NCBI GenBank assembly: GCA_034408895.1
Contig: JAWXCI010000005.1
Coordinates: 62,001 to 126,000 of the forward strand
Length of the DNA: 64,000 bases
Reading direction: 5' to 3'
Origin: UBA4660 sp034408895
Lineage (GTDB): Bacteria; Bacteroidota; Bacteroidia; Flavobacteriales_D; Sanyastnellaceae
The number at the start of each line of letters is the position of its first letter. The first letter of the stretch is position 1. The notes beneath the pieces were generated by a model. It was not told where the DNA came from. It saw only the letters and a program-made list of their open reading frames with translations, and ran no database searches. Position numbers and translations under genes: made by a program. Positions 33,722-43,486 of the stretch are shown one piece after another.

Positions 33722-35614
33722 GTGATCAAAAGAAGATTCTCAACCCGTCATGGCATGCTTGCCATTGCCCTGCTCTGCTCAACCTGCATCAGCGCACAGA
33801 TAAACCGTCAAACCCCAATTCTTAAAGAGCGCGATGAATTTCCTGCTGACGCCATCTGGATTAACATACAAACTCCGATTCATTTGAATACTCTGGATGA
33901 CAAAATTGTTGTCCTCAATTTTATTTCAGAAGACTGCGCACTCTGCTCGAAGAATACAGACTGGCTCAACGCAATGGCGCACACTCATCAGGAGGTGCAA
34001 CTCATAAGCGTAGTGAAAAGAGACAAGACGTTTTCGCTTGATCGCTTCAAGCGGTTTCTTTTTGAAGGCGGAATTTCGCACCCGGTTGTAATTGTGAATG
34101 ATTTCAACACATTCAAGGTTTCCAAACCACAACAGGTTCCGCACGTAACCATGCTGCGCGAAGGAAAACTTTACATTTTCGGAACAACAAAAGAGGAAAT
34201 GCAGCAAACAAAACTCGAAGCCCTGGACACCTTGTTTCAGTGGAACCGCAAAGCGGCCGAATTGAGTTTCTCACAATTGACCAGTGATGATATTCTGACC
34301 ACAAAAGCCGATGGTCTTTTCAAATTTCCGCACTACATGGATTTCAACAGCAACGGCAGAACAATGTTTATTTCCGATGCCGGCCACCATCGAATTGCAG
34401 TGGTTGATAGTGATGGTGAGGCAAACGTGGCGATTGGATCAACAAGCAAGGGCTTAAAGGATGGAACTTTCGGCAACGCACAGTTCAATAACCCCGGTGG
34501 TGTTTCTTATGATGAAAACACCGATGTGCTTTACATCGCTGATACCTACAACAACCGGATTTGTGCTGCCGATTTCAAAACAAGGGAAGTGAAAACAATT
34601 CTCGGTCCCGCTGTACTTCAGTCAAAATCGAAAAAAGCAAATCCGAAAACAACAATTGAAATTGGCTTGCCTACAGATGTGCTATCCGGCAACAAAAAAC
34701 TCTACATCGCCTCCGCATGGGATAATTGCATCTACGAATTCAATCCGCAGGAAAATGTAGTAAAGAAGTATGCAACCATTCCATCACGACCACTCGAAAA
34801 CCTGTCATTCAGTTTTCCTGTAAATCTTTCCATAGCTAGCGACACGTCCTTGGCTGTAGTGAATTCCGATGGTTCGGTTTACGAAGTTGGATTGGATGGC
34901 TCAGTCGCTTTGATGATTGATGCCACTACAAATTCCCTTGCTGAAGGAATTTCATCTGCTGTAAAATCCAATGGCCGTTGGTATTTCACCAACAGCATTA
35001 CCAACCAGGTATTGCAATTAAAAAATGGCGAACTCGAACCGCTGACCACAAATACTAAGAGCGGATGGCAGGATGGAAAACGGAATGCGGCAGCATTTTA
35101 CTCTCCTCAGGACATTATTGCATCCGGTGATAAGCTGTTTGTGCTTGACTCTTACAATCACTTGGTGCGCATTATTTCTGGCAAAAAGAACAAAACCAAA
35201 ACACTCCAGCTCACCGCATTCAATGCACTTGCAAGATTTGGTGATGCACCCAATACGGGCGAAAAAGTTTTCCTGGAAACTCTAAAGGCTGCCGATGGGA
35301 TGAATCACGTTACAATTTCAGTAAGTATTCCAGGTTATGAGGTCATAATATCCGCGCAAAATGAAATCCACTCTGATGGTGTATCCGGTATTACCGTAAG
35401 GGATTTCAATGCAACCGATCGTTCAGTTGAATTTGACTTCGATCCGGAGCAGCTTGCAAATGGAATGATTCAACTGGAATTTTATCTTACAGTGCGAAGT
35501 CTGGAAAAACCGCAAGCCATTTATCTCAAAACCGCCTTGGTCAACATCCCTGTGGAAAGTGGCGGCAGCACACAAACGCACACCGTCCGTTATGCTCCCA
35601 ATATCGGGTGGTAA
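33722..35614 (+). CDS. secreted thioredoxin-like and NHL beta-propeller protein (NHLRC2-like architecture)
   Basis: A 630-residue exported protein. The signal peptide includes LAIALLCSTCISA. A thioredoxin-like domain follows (about 45-165) with CALC in the CxxC position (SEDCALCSKN). Then comes an NHL propeller (about 185-495) with repeat cores such as MFISDAGHHRIAVVD, LYIADTYNNRICAAD and LFVLDSYNHLVRII. A C-terminal beta-sandwich (about 510-625) completes the order known from eukaryotic NHLRC2 and bacterial relatives. Start taken at GTG 33722, which gives a basic n-region before the hydrophobic core; the open frame runs back into the protease gene and that part is not family-like. ATG at 33755 is the alternative. 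Confidence 0.78.
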   Translation: MIKRRFSTRHGMLAIALLCSTCISAQINRQTPILKERDEFPADAIWINIQTPIHLNTLDDKIVVLNFISEDCALCSKNTDWLNAMAHTHQEVQLISVVKRDKTFSLDRFKRFLFEGGISHPVVIVNDFNTFKVSKPQQVPHVTMLREGKLYIFGTTKEEMQQTKLEALDTLFQWNRKAAELSFSQLTSDDILTTKADGLFKFPHYMDFNSNGRTMFISDAGHHRIAVVDSDGEANVAIGSTSKGLKDGTFGNAQFNNPGGVSYDENTDVLYIADTYNNRICAADFKTREVKTILGPAVLQSKSKKANPKTTIEIGLPTDVLSGNKKLYIASAWDNCIYEFNPQENVVKKYATIPSRPLENLSFSFPVNLSIASDTSLAVVNSDGSVYEVGLDGSVALMIDATTNSLAEGISSAVKSNGRWYFTNSITNQVLQLKNGELEPLTTNTKSGWQDGKRNAAAFYSPQDIIASGDKLFVLDSYNHLVRIISGKKNKTKTLQLTAFNALARFGDAPNTGEKVFLETLKAADGMNHVTISVSIPGYEVIISAQNEIHSDGVSGITVRDFNATDRSVEFDFDPEQLANGMIQLEFYLTVRSLEKPQAIYLKTALVNIPVESGGSTQTHTVRYAPNIGW

Positions 35615-35748
35615 AATCATGTTTAAAATGCTTTAACGCAGTTCGGTGCTGATCAGCCTTGAACCTGTTTAACTTTCAACAAGGTTGAACAAATTAGGAT
35701 TAACACTTCTTAAGTATGTCAACTACAACATTTGAAAAAAGATGGCGT

Positions 35749-35756
35749 TAGCTTTG
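35749..35756 (+). promoter_or_regulatory. candidate -7 element for htrA (TAnnTTTG)
   Basis: TAGCTTTG matches the Bacteroidota -7 consensus and lies 45 bp upstream of the htrA ATG at 35802. A TTTG at 35731-35734 is closer than the usual spacing, so the -33 element is doubtful. If used, transcription would start near 35763, which excludes the longer reading from 35742. Confidence 0.45.
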
Positions 35757-35801
35757 TCAAGCGTGATCCGCATTTCTAAAACAACAATCCAATTATCAAC
35801 T

Positions 35802-37250
35802 ATGAAAAAGAATCTTTTTTTTATCGCATCAGGCCTTATAGGAGGCATGATGGCATTGGGTATTTACACCTTTATTGACAAAGATGAAGCAGTTTTGTTT
35901 CCATCTTACAGCACACCGGTTCATTCCGTGAATTACTCCGGGTTGCCGGTGGAAGGCGCTCTCGATTTCACTGTAGCTGCCGAACAATCTATAAATGCCG
36001 TAGTGCACGTGAAAACACAGGTTTCAGTAAATCCAGCCTACAATCCATGGCAAGAATTCTTTGGCTACGAGCAAGGCGAATCGCAAGTTCAAATGGGAAC
36101 CGGCAGCGGTGTTATTATTTCCGGTGACGGATACATTGTAACCAACAACCACGTAGTGGAAGGCGCACAAAAAGTTCAGGTAACATTGAATAACAACAAA
36201 AACTATGATGCGGAAATTGTTGGTGCTGATCCCTCCACTGATATTGCAATTCTGAAGATCAGCGAAAAAGGCCTTCCGTTTCTCGCATGGGGAAATAGCG
36301 AAGATGTCCGTGTTGGACAATGGGTGCTTGCTGTAGGAAATCCTTTCGACCTCACATCAACTGTCACTGCCGGTATCGTGAGCGCCAAAGCAAGAAACAT
36401 AAATCTACTAAACCCCGGCTACAACCGTGAAATTTTTCCAATTGAATCTTTCATCCAAACCGATGCTGCCGTAAATCCCGGCAACAGCGGAGGAGCATTG
36501 GTGAACACCAGTGGCGAACTGGTAGGAATCAACACCGCCATAGCATCTCGCACCGGAAGTTATGCGGGCTACTCTTTTGCAGTGCCTGCCACCATTGCCA
36601 AAAAAGTTGCAGCCGACCTCATTGAATTCGGAACCGTGCAACGCGCTTTCATTGGAGTTTCAATTAGCGATGTAACCGAAGAAATTGCAAAAGAAAACGG
36701 ACTCAAAGAAGTATCGGGTGTTTACGTGAGTGCACTTACAGTAGGTGGAGCAGCAGTGGAAAGCGGAATAAAAGAGGGCGACATCATTGTAAAAGTAAAC
36801 GACCGCATGGTGAGGAACGTGCCGGAATTGCAGGAACAAGTGAGTAAGTATCGCCCTGGCGACAAAGTGAATGTGAACGTGTGGCGCAAAGGAAAAATGC
36901 AAACCTCAATCATAACACTTAAAAACAAAGCGGGCAATACTGAAATAGGAAGCGCGGCTTCTGCACCGGAAGGTTCATCGGTATTGGGAGCGAAACTTTC
37001 AGATCCATCGGAAAAAGAAAAAACTTACCTGGGCATAACCGGTGGCGCCAAAGTTTATGAAATTACTACCGGCATATTGAAAGACGTTGGGCTACAGCAA
37101 GGCTTCATAATTACCAAAATTGACAACCTCAAAATTGTTGATGCTACTCAGGCAGAAACATTGCTCACCAAAAAAATTGCAGGCCAGATGCTGGTGATCG
37201 AGGGATATTATCCCAACGGGACAAAAGCATATTACGAATTCAGACGTTGA
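35802..37250 (+). CDS. HtrA/DegQ-type periplasmic serine protease with two PDZ domains
   Basis: A 482-residue protease of the Do/HtrA family. It has an N-terminal membrane anchor or signal (about 4-24, FFIASGLIGGMMALGIYTF), the protease domain (about 45-270) with His117 (TNNHVVEG), Asp147 (DPSTDIAIL) and Ser229 (NPGNSGGA), PDZ1 (about 275-375, AFIGVSISDVTEEIA) and PDZ2 (about 405-480). It degrades or refolds damaged envelope proteins as trimers or higher oligomers. Downstream of the three PDZ-less relatives but with its own probable promoter. Start at MKKNLFF is preceded by an AT-rich leader; the frame could extend 20 codons. Confidence 0.93.
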   Translation: MKKNLFFIASGLIGGMMALGIYTFIDKDEAVLFPSYSTPVHSVNYSGLPVEGALDFTVAAEQSINAVVHVKTQVSVNPAYNPWQEFFGYEQGESQVQMGTGSGVIISGDGYIVTNNHVVEGAQKVQVTLNNNKNYDAEIVGADPSTDIAILKISEKGLPFLAWGNSEDVRVGQWVLAVGNPFDLTSTVTAGIVSAKARNINLLNPGYNREIFPIESFIQTDAAVNPGNSGGALVNTSGELVGINTAIASRTGSYAGYSFAVPATIAKKVAADLIEFGTVQRAFIGVSISDVTEEIAKENGLKEVSGVYVSALTVGGAAVESGIKEGDIIVKVNDRMVRNVPELQEQVSKYRPGDKVNVNVWRKGKMQTSIITLKNKAGNTEIGSAASAPEGSSVLGAKLSDPSEKEKTYLGITGGAKVYEITTGILKDVGLQQGFIITKIDNLKIVDATQAETLLTKKIAGQMLVIEGYYPNGTKAYYEFRR

Positions 37251-37273
37251 CCTTCTGCGTTTGCACCTCCAAA

Positions 37274-37315
37274 AGAAGTCCCCTGTGTGAATAGCGCAGG
37301 GGACTTTTGTTTTTG
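37274..37315. terminator. bidirectional terminator between htrA and the sugar permease
   Basis: AAGTCCCCTG (37276-37285) and CAGGGGACTT (37297-37306) form a perfect 10-bp stem with an 11-base loop, followed by TTGTTTTTG. It lies between convergent genes. Confidence 0.88.
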
Positions 37316-37329
37316 TTCAAATACGATGA

Positions 37330-38832
37330 CTATTCAGAGGGCCGGATTGGGTAGTGCGTTTTCTCGACATGTCGTCTGGAAATTTTGTATCCCTCCACTC
37401 CATAATAGATCAGGTAAATCATACCCAGTGCTGGTACAATAAAGGAATACTGAATGCCGAATCCGAGGTTCTTGTAAAGAAATGCCTGGAGCATTGGCAT
37501 GAGTGCACCGCCCACAATTGCCATCACCAGAAGTGATGAACCCTGGCTTGTGTAAATACCCAAATCGCGAATGGCCAGCGTAAAAATGTTTGACCAGCCA
37601 ATGGAGAAAAACAAGCCGGTGCCGACCATGGCCCAAAACGCAACCTGCCCCGATGAAAACATTCCGGTGACTATGAGTGCGAGATTAATGCAACAAAAAA
37701 CAACAAGAGAACGCGCAGGGTTTTTCTGCCCGATCTGAAATGCGATGAACTGTAGCACCATCATGCCCGCATAAATCATTACTTCACTATTAGAGATGAA
37801 ATCGAAAGTGAATTGGCCGCCCGAATAGTGAACGCCTGTAACGAAATAGATGACAAAAAATAATGCTACTGATGAAAGTATCATTTTGAGATACCTGCTC
37901 AAACCACTTGAATTATCAAAAGCGAAATTGGCAAGTACACGACCAATCATCAACCCTCCCCAGAAATAACTGAGGTAGTGCCCCGCAAATTCTTTGGCTT
38001 CTTTTTCTGTACCGAATTGGGAAAGGAAATCACTCACATTTTCGTTCGTCATAAAATCTACCAGCCAGTTTCCCACACTCACTTCGCAGCCCACATAAAA
38101 GAAAATGGCAAGGATGCCAAGTTTGAGATGCCGGAATTTCAAAACAGCAGTTCCTCTTTCGATATTTTCAGTGTTTCGGTAAGCGGGGAGTTTGAAAAAA
38201 GCCACGATGAAAGCAAGCAAGAGAAATGCGCTTCCGAAAAAGAGGTAGGATGTCGAAATGCTTTGCGCTGTGGGCGAACCATCGGAAAAAACACGGTAAA
38301 TGAGCATCAATCCAACAACAGGCGCTAGCGTTGTTCCCAGCGAGTTAAGTCCCTGTGCCAGGTTGAGGCGGCTGCTTGCAGTTTCAGGCGAACCCATAAT
38401 TGCAGCATAAGGATTTGCACAAATCTGCAAGAGCGTGACACCTGTGGCGAGAACAAAAAGAGAAGAAAGAAATGCTCCGTAAGAACCGATTTGAGCGGCA
38501 GGATAAAATCCAAAACAACCAACAGCACAAATGACAAGGCTGCCAATCATTCCCTTATTATACCCGATGCGATTGATGGGATCGCCCTTTGTGGAAGAAA
38601 TCATAAAATAGAAAAGCGAAACAAAAAAGAATGCACCGAAAAATGTGAATTGCACGAACGCTCGCTTCACGGGTGAGTGGTCAAGTTCAAAAATTTCGGC
38701 CACTGTGTTATTCAGTACATCGTTCATCACCGTGATAAAACCCCACATAAAAAAAAGTGAGGTGAGCACACGAAAAGCGGCAAGGGAATTTTGCACGGAT
38801 GAACCTGAAGTTGGACTAGGATTTATGTTCAT
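37330..38832 (-). CDS. FucP-type sugar:proton symporter (MFS)
   Basis: A 500-residue, twelve-helix major facilitator of the fucose/glucose-galactose permease group. The N-terminal FFMWGFITVMNDVL is the conserved first helix with the acidic Asn/Asp pair, and LLQICANPYAAIMG followed by RLNLAQGLNSLGT are family signatures. The substrate cannot be fixed; L-fucose, glucose or galactose uptake is typical. No sugar catabolic genes are adjacent. Confidence 0.88.
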   Translation of the reverse strand: MNINPSPTSGSSVQNSLAAFRVLTSLFFMWGFITVMNDVLNNTVAEIFELDHSPVKRAFVQFTFFGAFFFVSLFYFMISSTKGDPINRIGYNKGMIGSLVICAVGCFGFYPAAQIGSYGAFLSSLFVLATGVTLLQICANPYAAIMGSPETASSRLNLAQGLNSLGTTLAPVVGLMLIYRVFSDGSPTAQSISTSYLFFGSAFLLLAFIVAFFKLPAYRNTENIERGTAVLKFRHLKLGILAIFFYVGCEVSVGNWLVDFMTNENVSDFLSQFGTEKEAKEFAGHYLSYFWGGLMIGRVLANFAFDNSSGLSRYLKMILSSVALFFVIYFVTGVHYSGGQFTFDFISNSEVMIYAGMMVLQFIAFQIGQKNPARSLVVFCCINLALIVTGMFSSGQVAFWAMVGTGLFFSIGWSNIFTLAIRDLGIYTSQGSSLLVMAIVGGALMPMLQAFLYKNLGFGIQYSFIVPALGMIYLIYYGVEGYKISRRHVEKTHYPIRPSE

Positions 38833-38859
38833 GCAATTTGGTTGGAGGTGATGGAAATG

Positions 38860-40170
38860 TTAGGCAAGTGCCTCCTTGAAAACTCTCAGGCAACGTTCTC
38901 GAGCCATTGCATGCTCCACTATGGGTTTGGGATATGTCGCACTCCCCCACTCCAGTAACCATTTTTTGATATATAAAAATTCAGGATCAAATTTTTCCTG
39001 TTGTGCTGTGGGATTGAAAATGCGGAAGTAGGGTGCTGCATCGCAACCGCATCCCGCTGCCCATTGCCATCCGCCAACATTAGATGCAAGATCAAAGTCG
39101 AGCAGTTTTTCGGCAAAATACCTTTCACCCCAACGCCAATCTATCAGCAAATGTTTGGTAAGAAAACTTGCCACCACCATGCGCACGCGGTTATGCATAA
39201 ATCCTGTTTCATTCAACTCACGCATACCTGCATCCACCAACGGATAGCCTGTTTTTCCGGCACACCAAAGTGCGAATTGTTCTTCGTTGTTCAACCACCG
39301 GATTCTGTCATATTTCTTTTTAAATGATTGATTTTCGGTTTCAGGAAAGTGGTACAAAATCATCTGGTAGAATTCACGCCAAATCAATTCATCAAGATAC
39401 TTTTCACTGTGCTTCAGCGCCAGCCTTGCCAGTTTGCGAATACTCACTGTCCCAAAACGCAGGTGCAAACTCATACGTGAAGTACCCTGCATTGATGGCA
39501 CATCACGCGTTTCGGAATAAGCGCTAAGGAGTTCTTCAACCACACTTCCAGCAGGAAAATCAAATTCAAAATCTTCGAAACCGAGTTCAAACAGGGATTG
39601 CATGTGCACAGGTTCACACTGCAACAAGTTGCTGAAATATTTTTCTGTCGGGTAACTCTTCAGATAAAAATCATTCAGTTTTTCCTTCCATTGTTTGCTG
39701 TACGGTGTAAAAACTGTATAAGGTGTTCCATTGTCTTTTATCACCTCATTCTTTTCAAAAATCACATGGTCCTTTGCTCCTATAAACCGAACTCCATGGG
39801 ATGCCAGGAATTCAAAAACATTATGGTCGCGCTGTTGCGCATATGGTTCATAATCCCGCGCAGCAAACACCTGTTTCATGGAATATTCAACACACAATTT
39901 TTTCCACCCGTTTAACGGAGTATCATGAATGGTGATGAGAGTACTGCCCATGCTTTCAAGTTCAGTTTTTATCAAGGCCAATTGCCGGTGAATGAACAGA
40001 ACCCGAGCATCCTTTCGTGGTAAATTTTTTAGTATTTGGGTGTCGAAAATGAAAACGCACAGCACAGGAAACCCACTTTTTAGCGCTGCAAATAGTGCTG
40101 CATTATCATGCAGCTTAAGGTCGCGCCTAAGCCAACAAACGGCTAACGGTGTGGCTGATTTTAGTAACAT
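38860..40170 (-). CDS. phrB: deoxyribodipyrimidine photolyase
   Basis: A 436-residue flavoprotein of the photolyase/cryptochrome family. An N-terminal antenna-binding Rossmann domain (about 8-135, VCWLRRDLKLHDN) leads to the FAD-binding helical domain (about 220-430) with SRMSLHLRFGTVS and ELIWREFYQ. The C-terminal signature is DFDLASNVGGWQWAAGCGCD (20 residues), typical of class I CPD photolyases. It repairs UV-induced cyclobutane dimers using blue light. The start is the first Met of the frame. Confidence 0.9.
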   Translation of the reverse strand: MLLKSATPLAVCWLRRDLKLHDNAALFAALKSGFPVLCVFIFDTQILKNLPRKDARVLFIHRQLALIKTELESMGSTLITIHDTPLNGWKKLCVEYSMKQVFAARDYEPYAQQRDHNVFEFLASHGVRFIGAKDHVIFEKNEVIKDNGTPYTVFTPYSKQWKEKLNDFYLKSYPTEKYFSNLLQCEPVHMQSLFELGFEDFEFDFPAGSVVEELLSAYSETRDVPSMQGTSRMSLHLRFGTVSIRKLARLALKHSEKYLDELIWREFYQMILYHFPETENQSFKKKYDRIRWLNNEEQFALWCAGKTGYPLVDAGMRELNETGFMHNRVRMVVASFLTKHLLIDWRWGERYFAEKLLDFDLASNVGGWQWAAGCGCDAAPYFRIFNPTAQQEKFDPEFLYIKKWLLEWGSATYPKPIVEHAMARERCLRVFKEALA

Positions 40171-40471
40171 ATTAGGTGGAAATCAGTTGTATAGGAAATT
40201 ATTTTGAACAAACTTCATGGTAATTCAGCTTACCGGTTATTTGCCTACAAGCAGCGTCAAATAAAGGTTTATCGGGTTAATGTTTAAATTTTACGGCCGC
40301 ATTTTCTTGATCATGGTTAAAAAAAAAGTGCGACTTAACGGGAAATGCGCTTAGGTTTGGCCTCGTTAATGTTTCAACAACTCGCTTTTAGGCACGTGTT
40401 TATGGATAAAGTTTGTTGGAGCCAAATCAGAACCAGCAAACTTTTTTTATTTCAATTCATAATCAATTACA
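40171..40471. other. intergenic region upstream of the RRM gene
   Basis: About 300 bp between the divergent photolyase and RNA-binding protein genes. AT-rich, without a credible reading frame. It probably holds the promoters of both and a 5' leader for the RRM gene, as small RNA-binding protein genes often have. No clear -33/-7 pair, hairpin or repeat was found. Confidence 0.35.
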
Positions 40472-40813
40472 ATGAACATTTTTGTTTCCGGGCTGCCATA
40501 CAGCCTTTCGAGCGATGAGCTCAGCCAACTTTTTTCACAACACGGTGCCGTTGATTCTGCCAAGGTAGTTTCCGACCGTGATACCGGCCGTTCACGCGGT
40601 TTCGGTTTCGTAGAGATGTCGAGTGACGATGAAGCACGTAATGCTATCAGCGCACTGGATCAGCAAGATGTAAATGGTCGTAAAATTTCTGTCAAAGAGG
40701 CCGAAGATCGTCCCCAGAAAAAATCCTTCGGAAGCGGAAGCGGAAGCGGGGGTGGAGGCGGTGGTCGCTCTGGCGGTTTCAAACCTCGTTTCGACAGAAA
40801 CAACAGATATTGA
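40472..40813 (+). CDS. RRM-type RNA-binding protein with Gly-rich tail
   Basis: A 113-residue protein with a single RNA recognition motif (about 1-80). RNP2 is IFVSGL and RNP1 is RGFGFVEM, so the aromatic RNA-stacking residues are present. The C-terminal tail (about 85-113) is Gly/Ser/Arg-rich and probably disordered. Such proteins are frequent in Bacteroidota and cyanobacteria and are often cold-induced. A GNRA-loop terminator follows 16 bp after the stop. Confidence 0.92.
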   Translation: MNIFVSGLPYSLSSDELSQLFSQHGAVDSAKVVSDRDTGRSRGFGFVEMSSDDEARNAISALDQQDVNGRKISVKEAEDRPQKKSFGSGSGSGGGGGGRSGGFKPRFDRNNRY

Positions 40814-40829
40814 TCAAAAGCAAAAGAAG

Positions 40830-40852
40830 AAGGCCGAAAGGCCTTTTTTTTT
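40830..40852 (+). terminator. Rho-independent terminator after the RRM gene
   Basis: AAGGCC and GGCCTT pair across a GAAA tetraloop (40830-40845), followed by a run of T to 40852. Confidence 0.88.
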
Positions 40853-40923
40853 GCTTAATAATTTTTAGTATGCTGAAGGCATCAACCAACGTTTCTTCAA
40901 TAAAAATTTTCAAGTTTCAACCG

Positions 40924-41904
40924 ATGGCAAAATTCTCAGGGTTGATTTTGTTTTTTTCAATGATCCTTTTCGCATCTTGCAAAAAGGAAATTTCCACTCT
41001 TTCATACTCCGTTATCAATATTGGCGAAGACGTGCGGATGAATGCTTTGATTCTCCTGGACGATTCAGTCTGGATTGCCTGTGGCGGATTGCGCGATGAA
41101 CAAGGCTGGCTATTTCGTTCAGCCAATTCGGGTACAACCTGGTCAAAATTCAAAGTGGATTTCCCCAAGAGCATTTATGCTCTTTCTGCCCGACACTCCG
41201 GAGAGATATGGGCTGGAGGTGACTTTCTACATCTTTGGAAATCGAACGACAATGGCCACAACTGGTCATTTCACTGGCTGGCCGATCAGGTTCCTTATCA
41301 CGGTGAAGACCGTCCGGCAGTGCGAAGAATGTTATGGACAAGTGATAGCACCGGATATTTTACTGGTGGCGAGAACCTGGGCGAAGGCGTTATTTATTAT
41401 ACCGGTGATGGTGGCCAGAACTGGCAATTCACAGCCCATCAATACGAATTCAGGGCACTTGATTTTATGAATGATGAAGTTGGAATTGTGGCAGGCCACG
41501 GTGCAGTTTTTACAACCAATGCAGGAATGGGTGGTTGGACACAAACAGATTTCGAAAATGATTTTATCACGGGATTAAAATTCATATCCGATAAAAATGT
41601 TTTGGCGGTGGGATATAATGGGGGGATTTACAAATCAGGTGACAATGGAAAAAACTGGGTCGAGGTTTTTGACAGCAACAAGGCATTTGGCAAACGAGTC
41701 AACTGGAACGATTTGATTTTTGATGATTCAAGAATCGTTATATGTGGAAACAAAGGTGCACTTGCGCTAAGTGATGATGAAGGTGAAAACTGGAAAGTCT
41801 ATCAATTGAAGGACGAGCCTCATTTATTCTCCTGCACTCTAAGTAAGGATAAAATTTTACTGACGAGCGAATCGGGTCAAATCCTGCAAGTGGAAATTCC
41901 GTGA
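40924..41904 (+). CDS. YCF48/BNR-repeat lipoprotein
   Basis: A 326-residue lipoprotein with signal and lipobox LFASC (about 8-19). The rest is a beta-propeller of sialidase-like Asp-box repeats: SANSGTTWSKF, SNDNGHNWSFH, TGDGGQNWQFT, SGDNGKNWVEV and SDDEGENWKVY. This matches the YCF48-like/photosystem-assembly-type propeller fold common in Bacteroidota exoproteins. No enzymatic residues are suggested. The frame runs back to 40810 through the terminator; ATG at 40924 directly precedes the signal sequence. Confidence 0.8.
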   Translation: MAKFSGLILFFSMILFASCKKEISTLSYSVINIGEDVRMNALILLDDSVWIACGGLRDEQGWLFRSANSGTTWSKFKVDFPKSIYALSARHSGEIWAGGDFLHLWKSNDNGHNWSFHWLADQVPYHGEDRPAVRRMLWTSDSTGYFTGGENLGEGVIYYTGDGGQNWQFTAHQYEFRALDFMNDEVGIVAGHGAVFTTNAGMGGWTQTDFENDFITGLKFISDKNVLAVGYNGGIYKSGDNGKNWVEVFDSNKAFGKRVNWNDLIFDDSRIVICGNKGALALSDDEGENWKVYQLKDEPHLFSCTLSKDKILLTSESGQILQVEIP

Positions 41905-41920
41905 ATTCTTTTAACGCCAA

Positions 41921-43486
41921 TTAGAATGGAGCATCGTCCCCGGCTGTCTTACGGAAATCGTCATCATCATCATCCTTCATGGTATTTAGTTTTGAAGAAA
42001 CGGTGATGGTTGTCTGGCCGAAGTTGGTATTCGGTTCCACTGCCTGGCCATATTGTGGATTTTCAAAATCAAAACCTTCAAGGTTTACAAACTTTGCAAG
42101 ACGCGAAATGAATTTCAGTTTAATGTCTTTTAGCGCTCCGTTACGATGTTTTGCAATGATGATTTCGCCTAGGCCCTGTGTGGGATTTCCTTCGCTGTCT
42201 TCCAGTATTCCGTAATACTCCGGCCGGTAGATAAAGCCGACAATGTCTGCATCCTGTTCAATGGAACCTGATTCACGGAGGTCGCTCAACAATGGCCTCT
42301 TATCACCACCCCGGGTTTCCACCTGCCGCGAAAGTTGCGAGAGAGCTATCACAGGAACATCCAGTTCCTTCGCAATGTTTTTAAGGCTTCGCGAAATACT
42401 TGCAATCTCCTGTTCACGATTTCCGCTTCTGTTGTCGCCACCCACTGTCATCAGTTGGAGGTAGTCCACCACAATGCATTGAATGCCGTGTTGCGCTTTC
42501 AGCCTCCTGCATTTAGCACGAAGTTCAAAAACAGAAAGGGCAGGTGTGTCGTCAATAAAAATGGGTGCTTCAGCAATACGCGATATACGCTGGTGCAATT
42601 GCTGGTATTCGTAATCGGCAAGATTTCCCTTACGAAGTTTTTCAGCATCAATTTCTGTTTCGCTTGCAATAAGGCGTTGCACTAACTGAACACTAGACAT
42701 TTCAAGCGAGAAGATCGCTACAGGAATCTGGAATTCGACCGCCATGTTGCGGGCCATAGAAAGTACGAATGCCGTTTTACCCATACCTGGCCGGGCCGCA
42801 ATCACGATCATGTCCGAGCGCTGCCATCCACTGGTTACGCGGTCAATTTCGGTAAAGCCCGATGGCACACCGCTCACACCATCAACGTTTTTTCTTGCCG
42901 CTTCAATATTGTCCAGTGCTGTTTTTATGAGCACGTTCATCTTGTCGTAATTCTTCCGGATATTTCCTTCGGCCACGCTGAAGAGGTTGCTCTCCGCTTT
43001 ATCAAGCAAATCGAAAACGTCTGTAGTCTCCTCGTATGCCTCTTTAATAGTCTCGTTGGAAATGCGGATAAGTTCGCGTTGAATAAATTTTTGAGCAACG
43101 ATGCGCGCGTGAGTTTCAATGTTGGCAGTTGAGGCAATCCGGCTGGTAAGCTGCGAAATGAAAAGCGGCCCGCCAACCAGTTCAAGTGTTGCTTCTTTTC
43201 TCAACTGTTGAGTCACCGTCAAAATATCCACCGGTTCGCCTTTCGAGAAAAGGGTCATTATGGCATCGTAAATCCGGCCGTGGGACTCCTTGTAAAAGCT
43301 AGATGGCTTAAGAATATCAATAACTGTATTGACGGAATTGGACTCCAGCATCATGGCGCCTAGCACCGCTGCTTCGAGGTCCACTGCCTGGGGCGGCAGC
43401 TTTCCCAACTCTACTCCTGAGAAATTCATCACATCGCGAACAGATGATATCCGCTCTCTTCTTCTTGGTGTTATTTGTTCGTTCAT
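41921..43486 (-). CDS. dnaB: replicative DNA helicase DnaB
   Basis: A 521-residue RecA-type hexameric helicase. The N-terminal primase-interacting domain is at about 30-140 (PPQAVDLEAAVLGAMM). The helicase domain has Walker A ARPGMGKT, Walker B IVVDYLQLM, and H4 region SQLSRQVE...RPLLSDLRESGSIEQDAD (in parts). The C-terminal tail ends in a short acidic run (DDDDDDFRK). It unwinds DNA at the replication fork. No intein is present, although dnaB is a frequent intein host. Confidence 0.96.
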   Translation of the reverse strand: MNEQITPRRRERISSVRDVMNFSGVELGKLPPQAVDLEAAVLGAMMLESNSVNTVIDILKPSSFYKESHGRIYDAIMTLFSKGEPVDILTVTQQLRKEATLELVGGPLFISQLTSRIASTANIETHARIVAQKFIQRELIRISNETIKEAYEETTDVFDLLDKAESNLFSVAEGNIRKNYDKMNVLIKTALDNIEAARKNVDGVSGVPSGFTEIDRVTSGWQRSDMIVIAARPGMGKTAFVLSMARNMAVEFQIPVAIFSLEMSSVQLVQRLIASETEIDAEKLRKGNLADYEYQQLHQRISRIAEAPIFIDDTPALSVFELRAKCRRLKAQHGIQCIVVDYLQLMTVGGDNRSGNREQEIASISRSLKNIAKELDVPVIALSQLSRQVETRGGDKRPLLSDLRESGSIEQDADIVGFIYRPEYYGILEDSEGNPTQGLGEIIIAKHRNGALKDIKLKFISRLAKFVNLEGFDFENPQYGQAVEPNTNFGQTTITVSSKLNTMKDDDDDDFRKTAGDDAPF

